DNA of 55,870 nt from a virus. Shown one piece after another: positions 18,331 to 27,789 of this stretch; the first letter of the stretch is position 1; each line of letters starts with the position of its first letter. The translations under genes were made by a program, and so were the position numbers. The notes beneath the pieces were generated by a model. The model saw only the letters and a program-made list of their open reading frames with translations. It had not been told where the DNA came from and did not search any database. The stretch lies in the IMG/VR virus record IMGVR_UViG_3300021961_000124, positions 1-55,870 of that record; one strand, 5' to 3'.

Positions 18331-21300
18331 TAGTGTTTCCCTACAACGATTTCAATTACACCTTTTTCAGGAGACTCTTTATTTTCCAATGCCTTACCAA
18401 TAACTGTCCCAACTTCTGCTTCGTTATTGACCGTAGCATATCCCGGAATAGCAGCCGAAACTAACAAGTCACCTTTCTTAACTCGTCCTAGAACTTTACA
18501 TGGAACTCGTCCTTGTAGTGCAATTCCTGTTACATTATCACCTGTTAGTTCTGAGTTCATTAAGTGTGCAGGATTTGTAGTAACAACACCAGCAACTCTA
18601 CGATCACCTCTAAATATTGTAGTAGTAACTTCAGCTTCCCCGCCAAATACTAAAACTGTTCCTGGTTCGTAAACATTATCGCCTAAATAGTTTTCTGCTA
18701 AGTCAGCATAGTATGATTCAGTTGCAGTTCCACGGAACGTAGTTGCATACACATTAGCGTACTTTAATGTAGCACTACCTATGTTGTAGATGTTGTCAGT
18801 GTCAGGTAAAGCACCTGCTGAACTAAACTTCATAGGTACAACACTAGAACTTGTAGCACTGTCTGCTGTAACAATAGCAACTTGGCCTGCTGTTGTTTTA
18901 CCAGTATTAGCACCAATAGCAATACCAGTAGAAGCCTGCGTTCTTTCTCCAGGTGCTTCAATAAATGAGCTGTATATCCAGTCAACACCTAGACGCTTTT
19001 CACCTGCAAAGTTAGAAGCAGTTTGTAGCACACTCTGATTTATACCAGTACCGCTAATGTTTACGTTACCTGGTATTTGTAAGTCTGGATATGTTGGACT
19101 TGCGCCGCCAGAACCACCAACTGCACGTAGTATTTCACCTTGTGCTGGTGTTTTTATAACAAGTGTAGTTGTATCCAAACTCAACACTTCGTATGTTGAC
19201 GAGCCGCCAAGTTTCAATGAGTTAACTTGAATACTTCCATTTGCATCTGTCTTAACAATTGAGTTAACCTCGCCTGTCTTTGATACATTAGTATAACCAT
19301 AAATACCTGTACCTGTTTTGATTAGTGCATTTCCAGGATCAGATGCTGTAGGAACTTCAACAGTAAAGTCATTATCCTCAAGGCCGCCGCCATCGTGTAC
19401 TACTGTACTAAATGAAATTTGTGATGCAGGGCCTGTACTTGCTGCGCTTCTGCCTACAACTGTTTTTGTTGCAACGTCCTCAATTGCTGTTAGAGTAATA
19501 CCACCATCCTTTAATGACACAAAACCATTATCAGTAGTAAAGTTAGTTGAGCTAAATGCAGCAACACCTAGGTCGTTTTGCGTAATGCCTGTAGAATTAG
19601 CAAGAGTTGCAGCTTTATTCATTGTCAACTTGCTTTGCAAAATACCTGCACTAGCTGATATGTCACTGTTTACAACAGAGTTTGAACGAATTTGTAAACT
19701 TAGGTTAGTTTGTCTAGCACTAGGAACACCAGTTCCTGTTAGTGCTCTAGTTGCAGTAATAGACACATCACTGCCTGTATCCCAAACACCGTTTGCCCAT
19801 TCATCCATTGGCCCGTCAACTATTGCGCCACGGGTTCCTGTTGGGTTTCCGTTTACATAAACAGTAAGGTTTTGTCCAGTTTCAAATTGTCCACTAGTTG
19901 GCGTGTATATAATAGCTTGGGAGTTGCCTTCATAACTAGTAACACTAAGCACATCTATAACATTACCAGCACCTGTTGGAGTTTGTACTATATCGGCAAC
20001 TTCAAATGGACCTTCGTCGATATTTGTTACTATAACTTTCTTAAATCCTGTTGATAGTAACACTTGTGATGCAGCTATATTGTTGAGTTCAACATCTCTT
20101 AGTTTGTAAAGCGAATCACTATTTGCTTGTGCAGCGTCAACATATGCTTTAGTAGCAGCATCTGAATTTGATGTTGGTGCTCTTAGATTAGTAATAGAGT
20201 TTCCTGCTGCATTCAGGTCGTCAGTCATTGGCACCGCGCCGTTAGGAGCAAGAACACCTGGGCCTAACGGATTTGAAATAGCTGTACCATTGACATCGTA
20301 GCCTAAACGTCTATTAACATACCCACGTACAGCACTTTCTGTTGGTACTGTGTCCGATGCGTTATCAGTCATTGCTGAGTCTGTTGAGAACTCAGTAATA
20401 ACAACACCACGTTTAAAGCCTAGACCGTCAACGTCTGACAGTGCAAGCGAAGCACTAAATGTAACAGTACCAGTACCTTGGTCAACGCTAAAGAAGCGTC
20501 CTACACGGAAGATACCGTTTTGGTCTGTGCTTACATAGAACACACGACCTGCACCACGTTCTATTACTTCTTTGGCTTGATCTGATTCTCTTGGTAGACC
20601 GTAAATAAAATTAGGATAGTTACTTTGGTTAAAACCTCCTGTTCCTACATCTAGGAAGTCATGACCTGTTGCACGACATGTTGAAATGTTAACTGTAACA
20701 TTACCTGTTGCGCCTGACTTTAGACCTGCTCGTAATGTAATTGTTTCGTTACCTAATACAACAGGTCTTGATAAACCTACAACAGGTGTAATATTAATAT
20801 CAGATCCTGGAATTTCTAGCAAATCAACTATACCGTACTCATTACTATCAGACACAGGCCCAATGATGTTTCCTGCATTTACAGCACGATAGTTATAAAC
20901 ATAATATTTTTTGCCTCCCCATGTAGTCATTGGTGCTTCAACTAATGTTGCAGTACTCCATCCTAATGGTCTGTTTTCAATTGGCGTTCTGGCATTATTA
21001 TTAAGTCTAAATATTTCGTTATCGTCTAGTCCTACTTGTAAAGCAAGAACGGTATCGCCTATTGTGCCGCCTTTTGTAGTTCCGGTACCTGATAGCGCAA
21101 CTTCTTGAGCTTTTGCACTATCAATTACTAAACGAATGAAGTCGTAACCTGTGTCAAATCCTGCTTGGGACTGATCATTTGATAAAAGAGTTCCTAAACT
21201 ATCAGATCCTAAGAAACTAATAGATCTGTAAATTTGATCTGGATTCTCATCAAAAATAACAGCAGTTGATGGACGAATTGACAACACATCGGGTCTTACA

Positions 21301-24300
21301 ATATCACCTAATATGTGTGTTTGATTTCGTCTAAAGTTAATGTCATCTCCCCATGATACAGCTTCTAACAGTCCTGTGGATTGATATCGAACATCGGAAG
21401 TTGAAAATGATAGTTTATAAACTTGTCCATCTTTTTTAGGTGTACTTGCATCGACAAAAATATTTCCAGTAACTGATACAGCAGTTATTGCTCCAATTGG
21501 ATCAACTTCTGTAACTTCTACAATAGCATCATTGCCAATCCCAATACTCCCTGACGTACCTCCCATATATGTCCCATCAAGTGTAAAAGTGTCTCCTACA
21601 GTATAATCTGTTCCTGGTGTGGTTATTACTGCTCCGTAACCGTTATCAATTGATTTATATACTGTAAACACAGCCCCAATAGCAGAACCGTTTGCTATAA
21701 CATTAGTAGTTGGTATAGAACTATTAATTCCTTTTAAACCGCCTAGTATATGATTAATCTTAGTTACGTTTGCAACCTCATATCTAGCGAATGCTGGGAA
21801 TACAGGATGCCATAAATCAATTTCAGCTCTATTACTTGGAGCATTTGCCATGTCATATACATGGATATACAATTGCTCTGCGTTATTCCCATATCCAGTA
21901 TTATCAACACTTATTGGAACACTTGTAGGACCTAGATTTGTAACTGTTGAGTCTCCAGTTATTGGTCCTGTAATTTGCAATTCATTAGAGGTATCGAATG
22001 CACCATTTACATCTGTTAGATAAATTACATAAGATCCTGTTCCGCCATCAGATACTTGACTTGTTGATACTACAACTGTTCCTGTTGCACCTGTATTAAT
22101 CTGTGTAATTTCTTCGCCTTCAGTTAATATCTGTGCGCCAGTTAATGTTAAAATAGTATCAGCACTAAACGATTTAGCAGGTTCTGCCATATCTTGTACT
22201 AGGATTACTGCGTCAGGAATTTCGTTTGGATCTGAACCTTCTGCAATTAGACCGTATTCACCGTAACAAGATGATCCAGTAATAGATCTAATTTGTGATC
22301 CGTTTTTAGCATAGTATGAAACCCAGCAATAGTAGGTAAACATAGATACCATTTCTGATAATGCACCGTTCACTGCAACAAGACCATATCCTAAATCGTT
22401 TACCTGTGTAAAGTCATTGCCTAATATACTTCTGTTACCTGCTGTTTGTAGTGTTACTGATAATGGTGACGGAACACTTTGAACAACACGTCTTACAATA
22501 ACAGCAGTATTTGTATCAATCTCAACTTTTGCTTCTATTAAATCTGCTGCAACCCATGCGGTACTTGGATAAGAAGTTGCAGGTAATGCGTTAGTAGTGC
22601 CCGATGATATTACATTTTTTACTATAGTTACTAATGATTCTACTTCAGTTGCTTCGGTTGCACTTGCAGGTGTTCCTGTATTTGTTTGACCAGCATAGCT
22701 TTCTGTTACAATGTCACTAACAATTGATGCTAGCTGTGCCATTGCAGCAGCAGTTACTGATCTTTGGGCCAACGGTAATACACTAACTGCAAATGTAAAA
22801 TAAGATTTTGCAGCGTTAATAGATGCTGTATTGCCGCCATACTGTATATCATAGCTTAATGCATCAACAATATATCCTACGTCTCGGCGACACTTATCTT
22901 CATCATAAGTAAATCCTGCATAGTTACTGTTAATCCAAGTAGTTAGTTCAGTGCCAATGTATGCTCTATTTGCTTGCAGTAGCTCTCTTGCATAGCGTTT
23001 GTTAACATCAACACCTGGGTCTGTCCACACTAAGGGATCAGCATTTCCAGCACCATTTGAAAGAATATCAGTTATTTCATTAAATGCTGCTGTTATTGAA
23101 TTTGTAATTCCTACACTGCTTGAAACACTTGATAGAGCAAGAACTTGATTCTTTGCTTCTTCGATTGCATTTACTGTAACTGCTCTTTGTCCGCCTTCTC
23201 CTGTACTAACAACTAGTTCTGCAGATGTTGTACCACGTTGATAAGCAAGTCCGGAGGTAACTGCATTATAATTTGTACCAAACAACAAGTCATAACTAGT
23301 GCCTTGGATCATTATTTCAGTATCTCTTGCACAAATTTCTGAGTCAAATTCAAAATCACCAATTGCGTCTAGATTAACTCCGGTAATTAAGTTACTTGTA
23401 ATTCCTGAAAAACCATTTCCGTCATTAGAACTTCTATCAAGTATAAGTTGAGCAGTACCATATTCTGCATCGTATGCTGTACATGCGTTAATCTGGAATC
23501 GTCTGCCATCGATATAAAATGCGCTTGGAGTTTCAGGTTTTCTAATGAATAGGCCTTGGCCTGGTAAACTCTTAATGTTTACTCTAAATGGATCACTTGG
23601 ATCAACAAGTCCTACTACTTGAACTGCACTATTTCCTGTAAATGCGTCAACATACATTCCTCCACGGAATGATTGTTTGTTAACTGACTGTGAAAACGAT
23701 GCTGCTACTTGAATGTATGGAGATTTAGTTAGTACCTGTCCCTGCGGATCAAGTACACACATAAATCCACCGTGTCCTTGAACAGTAATATTACTAATGC
23801 GTGTTGCATCGTTCATTAAGAAAACATCCATCTCGTTGTTTCTTTTTGGTGGATTGTAATCTTCGTTAAATGCAAATACAACAGTACCTATTAACTGAGA
23901 TATAGTATCTGATGGTCCAAAAACTTCATCCCAATATGTTACCTGATCTAAAGAGAATGAACTTGACGAAGTATGTTCTGATTTACACTGGAAATAAAGT
24001 TCATCACCTAAACCTGTAACGAATTTAACAACGTTACCAACCCTGTATAAAGTTGACGAGGCCCATAGATCCGGATCTGCTTCTCCATTATAAAGGTCTG
24101 CTTCTGGATATTCTAGGTCAACGCCATATATCATTGCAGGTTCTTCGCCACGCAATAACGATTCTGCTATCGTATGAATGTATTGCATCCCTGCTACACA
24201 TCCATCTACATTAATGCCTCCTAATGATCCGTCGTAGAATTCACCTTGCATTTCTAGAGAAAATTCATTTCCTCCGTTTCTTAAATCTTTTACAAGTGCA

Positions 24301-27068
24301 TCAATAATAAATCCGGTATCACGTTTGCTTTTTGTTTCGCTATAATTACCAATCATAGCAGGGTAAGTATTATTAATGTATTCTACTACTTGCTCTTGTA
24401 TAAATTCTTTGTTATCAATAAGTGTTAGTGCCGCAGTTTCCCATTTGCCAATGTTTTTATAGCCAGCACCTACGTTTTTCTGCCTTCTTGGATCAGCTAC
24501 ATAATGGTATCCAAAATACCCATCAATATCACCTGTTAACGGGTTAACATATTCAACACCATTTGGCACACTAGTAACAGTAAGGATTGCTTTTGGTGCG
24601 CCCCCTTCGCCTAACTGATCATCTAAAATTTCAATAGTATCGCCAACTCTCCAGTCTTTACCTGAATTAACAATATTAATAGTTGTTATAGCACCATTTC
24701 CGTCAACTGTTATCTCAAATGTTGCATCTTTACCATAACCACTAGTTGAATATTGTGTAGGTATAATTGTATATGTTCCTGCTACACGATTTGCATCAGC
24801 AGGAGTAACTGTTTCTACACTTTCAATTAATGACTTACCTAATACTAGTCCATCAAACTCTCTATCTCTATAAAAGAATGAAGTTGCATATCGAGATTGC
24901 GAAACTCGTCTTTTAGGCTTAATAATAGAACGTCTAAATTCGTCACCATTGATTGTTACGTTTGGTGGAATACGAATAGGATAGTCTTCTTCATATACTC
25001 CTGATTCTACCATAACAGTAACTTGGGCTTCTCTAGAAATATTTCCGTATTCTAGTTCTTCGTCAAGTAAAAACACTTTTGGTTCTAATAGCTGAACTTC
25101 AATTTCATCTGTCTCAGTAATACTAACAGGTCTATCTCCTGATTCATGTCTATAGTCGATAATTCTTGCTAGAGCACCTGATGTGCGACCTCTAATAACC
25201 TTGCCTGGAATAATGTCTGTGTTTTCAGGACTAGCTTGATCTACAAATCCAAAGTTTCCGTTTCGTACATTAAGTCTGTAACTTCTTTCGCCGTCTACTA
25301 TTGCTGGCGCATCTAGTAGACCGTCATTAATAACATCTAGAATAACACTAAATTTACCATTGTAGGTTGATCCTGCATCTGGGTCTGGTATGTTTACAGA
25401 GTCATAAAATGGTTGTACGCGAGTCTGATAAAAAGTTTCAGATGGCTCGTCGGCCGGATTTGCACCTTCTGATAACCAAGTACTGTAGTCTAAGATGTAT
25501 TGAACAAGGTCCCTTGCATGTTCGATACCTGCTATAGTCTCAGTTCTTTGAGATCCAATTGCTTTCTTTGCAGAAGGACTTGAATAATATCTAACGCCAG
25601 CCCAGCGGGACAAATAGTTAGCGTTATCACCTAGCATGCCATCTAATGTCACTGCTTCAAGAATGTAACCTACGTCTCTTTGACAGATTTCAACATCGTA
25701 TGTTCCAGCAAAACTTGGATATGTTGCATCTATAAATGCAGTAACTTCTTTTTGTATAAACTCTTTGTTTGCTATAATAAGACTTCTTGCGTTAGTCCTT
25801 TGAATATCAGCACCGGAAATACCTGCCGAAAGTATTGTTGACGCAGTTGCTCCAGTGTTATAGGTCATTGTCTGCATCATTGGGCCTGGAAGATAAGCTG
25901 AGGATAGAATTACTTCTTCTGCTTTTCTTACAGCAGCATTGATTGTTCTGTATGCATATGCAGGATTACGTCCTTCTTTACCAACAGGAGTATTTGTTTG
26001 TCTGTCGTCACCGTTCTGGGCAACAAATATGTTTACAGCACTGGTTGCAGCAGCATTATCAACATAAAGTTTTGTTGCGGCTTGTAAATCATCAGGTCCA
26101 TTTGGCAGACCAAAACCAGAAAGTTCACCTGGATGATCTGATAAATTTAAAATACCTGTCATTGTGTCGCCTTGACGACGAACTACTGACTTTCTTGGTA
26201 TAGCAACATTGTTTAAAAAGTTTCCTGCTAGTGAGGTATCATACGCAGAGTCAGTAATAGTAAAGGTACCAGTACCACCGCTTAATAGTATACGTTCTGT
26301 TCCATTAACAGCGCCTAGTTCTGTTTCGTGTAACGATATTGTGTTTGAGTCTTGCACACGAACATACGCAATGCCGCCTGTAGTTACACCAAATGGGTCT
26401 GTTCCTGTAGAACGGAATATAAATGGAGCGCCATTATATGCTTGTGATAGACCATGTGAAGGAATATTTAGACTTCCTAGTACTAAATTGGTTACTGTTA
26501 AAGTGTAACTATTTGTACTAGTTGGTTCATCTGGCAAACGTAGGCCGCCGCCAGCAATATCTTTTGACTGATAATTTCTATCAGCATATGCTTTATCAAT
26601 TACTAAGGAGTCTATACTTAGGTCTGTTCCATACACAGAGTTAAATGTGTCAATAGCAGCCTGCGTTATTCTAACGTTTGCAATTGGTTGCGAGGCAGCG
26701 TTTAGCGGCCCGCCTAAAATAGGTTCAGGGTCGTTTGAAACTTTTGAAACTAGCTGTCTTACAATTAATTTTCCGTCTACGCTGAAATCAAAACCTATAG
26801 TATCAATAGTTCCATTTAGCTCATTATCAGATGCTAATTCTAAAAACGCTATACCAGAGCCATCTCTTTTAACTGCTGGTACCTTGTTTTCATTTCCTTC
26901 GTATGAATTAGGAGTATCCGAAAGGTCAGTTAAACTAATCTGGCCACCAATACCAAAAACAGCATACAGTTCAGTAAAGTTTTCATTTACCTTACGAAAC
27001 GATTCGCGTATACTATCGCCGGTACCGTCGTTACCTTCTACGCCAATATTAACATTTTGCTTTGCCAT
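18330..27068 (-). CDS. Giant tail-fibre protein (2912 aa)
   Basis: The N-terminal anchor QNVNIGVEGNDGTGDSIRES then FRKVNENFTELY is shared with two neighbours. Around residues 430-490, 880-940 and 1365-1420 it carries repeats of NKEFIQxxVxxYI-NxxYP...CxRDVGYIxDAL...GGN, with a partial copy near 1245. A beta-helix-like piece, SGVYEEDYPIRIPPNVTING, is near 690. The C-terminus from about 2780 (YYADLAENYLGDNVYEPGTV...ATVNNEAEVGTVIGKAL) matches the Peptidase_G2/intramolecular chaperone-like end of phage fibres. Expected to bind the host surface. Confidence 0.85.
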   Translation of the reverse strand: MAKQNVNIGVEGNDGTGDSIRESFRKVNENFTELYAVFGIGGQISLTDLSDTPNSYEGNENKVPAVKRDGSGIAFLELASDNELNGTIDTIGFDFSVDGKLIVRQLVSKVSNDPEPILGGPLNAASQPIANVRITQAAIDTFNSVYGTDLSIDSLVIDKAYADRNYQSKDIAGGGLRLPDEPTSTNSYTLTVTNLVLGSLNIPSHGLSQAYNGAPFIFRSTGTDPFGVTTGGIAYVRVQDSNTISLHETELGAVNGTERILLSGGTGTFTITDSAYDTSLAGNFLNNVAIPRKSVVRRQGDTMTGILNLSDHPGELSGFGLPNGPDDLQAATKLYVDNAAATSAVNIFVAQNGDDRQTNTPVGKEGRNPAYAYRTINAAVRKAEEVILSSAYLPGPMMQTMTYNTGATASTILSAGISGADIQRTNARSLIIANKEFIQKEVTAFIDATYPSFAGTYDVEICQRDVGYILEAVTLDGMLGDNANYLSRWAGVRYYSSPSAKKAIGSQRTETIAGIEHARDLVQYILDYSTWLSEGANPADEPSETFYQTRVQPFYDSVNIPDPDAGSTYNGKFSVILDVINDGLLDAPAIVDGERSYRLNVRNGNFGFVDQASPENTDIIPGKVIRGRTSGALARIIDYRHESGDRPVSITETDEIEVQLLEPKVFLLDEELEYGNISREAQVTVMVESGVYEEDYPIRIPPNVTINGDEFRRSIIKPKRRVSQSRYATSFFYRDREFDGLVLGKSLIESVETVTPADANRVAGTYTIIPTQYSTSGYGKDATFEITVDGNGAITTINIVNSGKDWRVGDTIEILDDQLGEGGAPKAILTVTSVPNGVEYVNPLTGDIDGYFGYHYVADPRRQKNVGAGYKNIGKWETAALTLIDNKEFIQEQVVEYINNTYPAMIGNYSETKSKRDTGFIIDALVKDLRNGGNEFSLEMQGEFYDGSLGGINVDGCVAGMQYIHTIAESLLRGEEPAMIYGVDLEYPEADLYNGEADPDLWASSTLYRVGNVVKFVTGLGDELYFQCKSEHTSSSSFSLDQVTYWDEVFGPSDTISQLIGTVVFAFNEDYNPPKRNNEMDVFLMNDATRISNITVQGHGGFMCVLDPQGQVLTKSPYIQVAASFSQSVNKQSFRGGMYVDAFTGNSAVQVVGLVDPSDPFRVNIKSLPGQGLFIRKPETPSAFYIDGRRFQINACTAYDAEYGTAQLILDRSSNDGNGFSGITSNLITGVNLDAIGDFEFDSEICARDTEIMIQGTSYDLLFGTNYNAVTSGLAYQRGTTSAELVVSTGEGGQRAVTVNAIEEAKNQVLALSSVSSSVGITNSITAAFNEITDILSNGAGNADPLVWTDPGVDVNKRYARELLQANRAYIGTELTTWINSNYAGFTYDEDKCRRDVGYIVDALSYDIQYGGNTASINAAKSYFTFAVSVLPLAQRSVTAAAMAQLASIVSDIVTESYAGQTNTGTPASATEATEVESLVTIVKNVISSGTTNALPATSYPSTAWVAADLIEAKVEIDTNTAVIVRRVVQSVPSPLSVTLQTAGNRSILGNDFTQVNDLGYGLVAVNGALSEMVSMFTYYCWVSYYAKNGSQIRSITGSSCYGEYGLIAEGSDPNEIPDAVILVQDMAEPAKSFSADTILTLTGAQILTEGEEITQINTGATGTVVVSTSQVSDGGTGSYVIYLTDVNGAFDTSNELQITGPITGDSTVTNLGPTSVPISVDNTGYGNNAEQLYIHVYDMANAPSNRAEIDLWHPVFPAFARYEVANVTKINHILGGLKGINSSIPTTNVIANGSAIGAVFTVYKSIDNGYGAVITTPGTDYTVGDTFTLDGTYMGGTSGSIGIGNDAIVEVTEVDPIGAITAVSVTGNIFVDASTPKKDGQVYKLSFSTSDVRYQSTGLLEAVSWGDDINFRRNQTHILGDIVRPDVLSIRPSTAVIFDENPDQIYRSISFLGSDSLGTLLSNDQSQAGFDTGYDFIRLVIDSAKAQEVALSGTGTTKGGTIGDTVLALQVGLDDNEIFRLNNNARTPIENRPLGWSTATLVEAPMTTWGGKKYYVYNYRAVNAGNIIGPVSDSNEYGIVDLLEIPGSDINITPVVGLSRPVVLGNETITLRAGLKSGATGNVTVNISTCRATGHDFLDVGTGGFNQSNYPNFIYGLPRESDQAKEVIERGAGRVFYVSTDQNGIFRVGRFFSVDQGTGTVTFSASLALSDVDGLGFKRGVVITEFSTDSAMTDNASDTVPTESAVRGYVNRRLGYDVNGTAISNPLGPGVLAPNGAVPMTDDLNAAGNSITNLRAPTSNSDAATKAYVDAAQANSDSLYKLRDVELNNIAASQVLLSTGFKKVIVTNIDEGPFEVADIVQTPTGAGNVIDVLSVTSYEGNSQAIIYTPTSGQFETGQNLTVYVNGNPTGTRGAIVDGPMDEWANGVWDTGSDVSITATRALTGTGVPSARQTNLSLQIRSNSVVNSDISASAGILQSKLTMNKAATLANSTGITQNDLGVAAFSSTNFTTDNGFVSLKDGGITLTAIEDVATKTVVGRSAASTGPASQISFSTVVHDGGGLEDNDFTVEVPTASDPGNALIKTGTGIYGYTNVSKTGEVNSIVKTDANGSIQVNSLKLGGSSTYEVLSLDTTTLVIKTPAQGEILRAVGGSGGASPTYPDLQIPGNVNISGTGINQSVLQTASNFAGEKRLGVDWIYSSFIEAPGERTQASTGIAIGANTGKTTAGQVAIVTADSATSSSVVPMKFSSAGALPDTDNIYNIGSATLKYANVYATTFRGTATESYYADLAENYLGDNVYEPGTVLVFGGEAEVTTTIFRGDRRVAGVVTTNPAHLMNSELTGDNVTGIALQGRVPCKVLGRVKKGDLLVSAAIPGYATVNNEAEVGTVIGKALENKESPEKGVIEIVVGKH

Positions 27069-27079
27069 TTATAACTCCA

Positions 27080-27439
27080 TTATCCTATGAATTGTGGTAT
27101 GTGATTGTCAAAATTTACACTTACGCCGCAGCCGCAACTAGTACGTGCGTTGGGATTGCTTATTTCAAACTGTTCGCCTGTTAGGCTACGAGCATAATCA
27201 ATTTGTGTTCCTACAAGAAAGAACAGACTATATGATCCAATGACTAAGTTTCCATCCCCTGCAGAGATTACTTCGTCACTGGGATCTAGCTCGTTTTCAT
27301 TTTTTATAGTTCCCCAGTCGTACTGAAAACCAGCACACCCGCCTCCTGTGACGTTTAGACTAATAGCAAAACAGTCATAGTCTTTGCAAAGTTGATTAAT
27401 TTGAGTTTGTGCAGATTCAGTTAGTGTGCATATTGACAT
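27080..27439 (-). CDS. A-type iron-sulfur carrier (IscA/ErpA/HesB family)
   Basis: 119 aa. It has the family Cys triad at Cys35 (TGGGCAGFQY), Cys102 and Cys104 (SCGCGVSV), and the fold pattern LNVTGGGCAGFQYDW...GSYSLFFLVGTQIDY. Accepts and delivers Fe-S clusters in the cytoplasm. It may support phage- or host-coded Fe-S enzymes such as the ferredoxin at 2300. Seen in several marine phages. Located at the downstream end of the cargo region, after the giant fibre gene promoterless gap of 11 bases on the other side. Confidence 0.92.
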   Translation of the reverse strand: MSICTLTESAQTQINQLCKDYDCFAISLNVTGGGCAGFQYDWGTIKNENELDPSDEVISAGDGNLVIGSYSLFFLVGTQIDYARSLTGEQFEISNPNARTSCGCGVSVNFDNHIPQFIG

Positions 27440-27500
27440 TTTTTACCTCTCTATGTTTATATTTAGCGAACATTTTTATAATCTTAATGTAAATATAGTT

Positions 27501-27788
27501 ATGTTCTTAGGTCAGTTTACAGAAAAAACACGGCATGAGCGTATATCAAAGACAGGTATACGTCATGAATATTTTAGACACAAAACGTTTGTACGTTTAA
27601 GGTGTGACAATTGTGATAATGATTTTGTTAGAGAACGAGGAAATATGGATCCTAAGAGACTTAATAACAACTACTTTCATGTTTGTGAAAGATGTGATGC
27701 CAAAACCTTCGGACAAAAGAAAGGCGTGGAACGCAAACAAGTTTGGGATCTCCACGCCTCTAGTGATTTACCAATTAGTAAACTATAG
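27501..27788 (+). CDS. Zinc-ribbon protein conserved in T4-like marine phages
   Basis: 95 aa from the ATG at 27501 (MFLGQFTEKTRHERISKTGI). Two Cys pairs, RCDNCDNDF and VCERCDAKTF, 30 residues apart would bind one zinc, followed by GQKKGVERKQVWDLHASSD. It is a lone plus-strand gene between two minus-strand genes. I recall close relatives in marine T4-like phages with no function; a role as nuclease-like or DNA-binding protein is possible. No Shine-Dalgarno is obvious; an in-frame ATG at 27426 would add 25 hydrophobic residues with no family match. Confidence 0.75.
   Translation: MFLGQFTEKTRHERISKTGIRHEYFRHKTFVRLRCDNCDNDFVRERGNMDPKRLNNNYFHVCERCDAKTFGQKKGVERKQVWDLHASSDLPISKL
27722..27759 (-). 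terminator. Inverted repeat after the cytochrome gene, possible terminator
   Basis: Arms AGGCGTGGA (27722-27730) and TCCACGCCT (27751-27759), nine perfect base pairs with a 20-base loop, followed on the minus strand by TTCTTTTG. It lies 31 bases after the minus-strand stop at 27790, but inside the C-terminal codons of the convergent plus-strand gene. Confidence 0.4.
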
Positions 27789-27789
27789 T

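Noticed and set aside
27426-27500. Upstream extension of the zinc-ribbon protein
   Set aside because: The added 25 residues are hydrophobic, overlap the promoter region of the Fe-S carrier gene, and do not belong to the family start MFLGQF.
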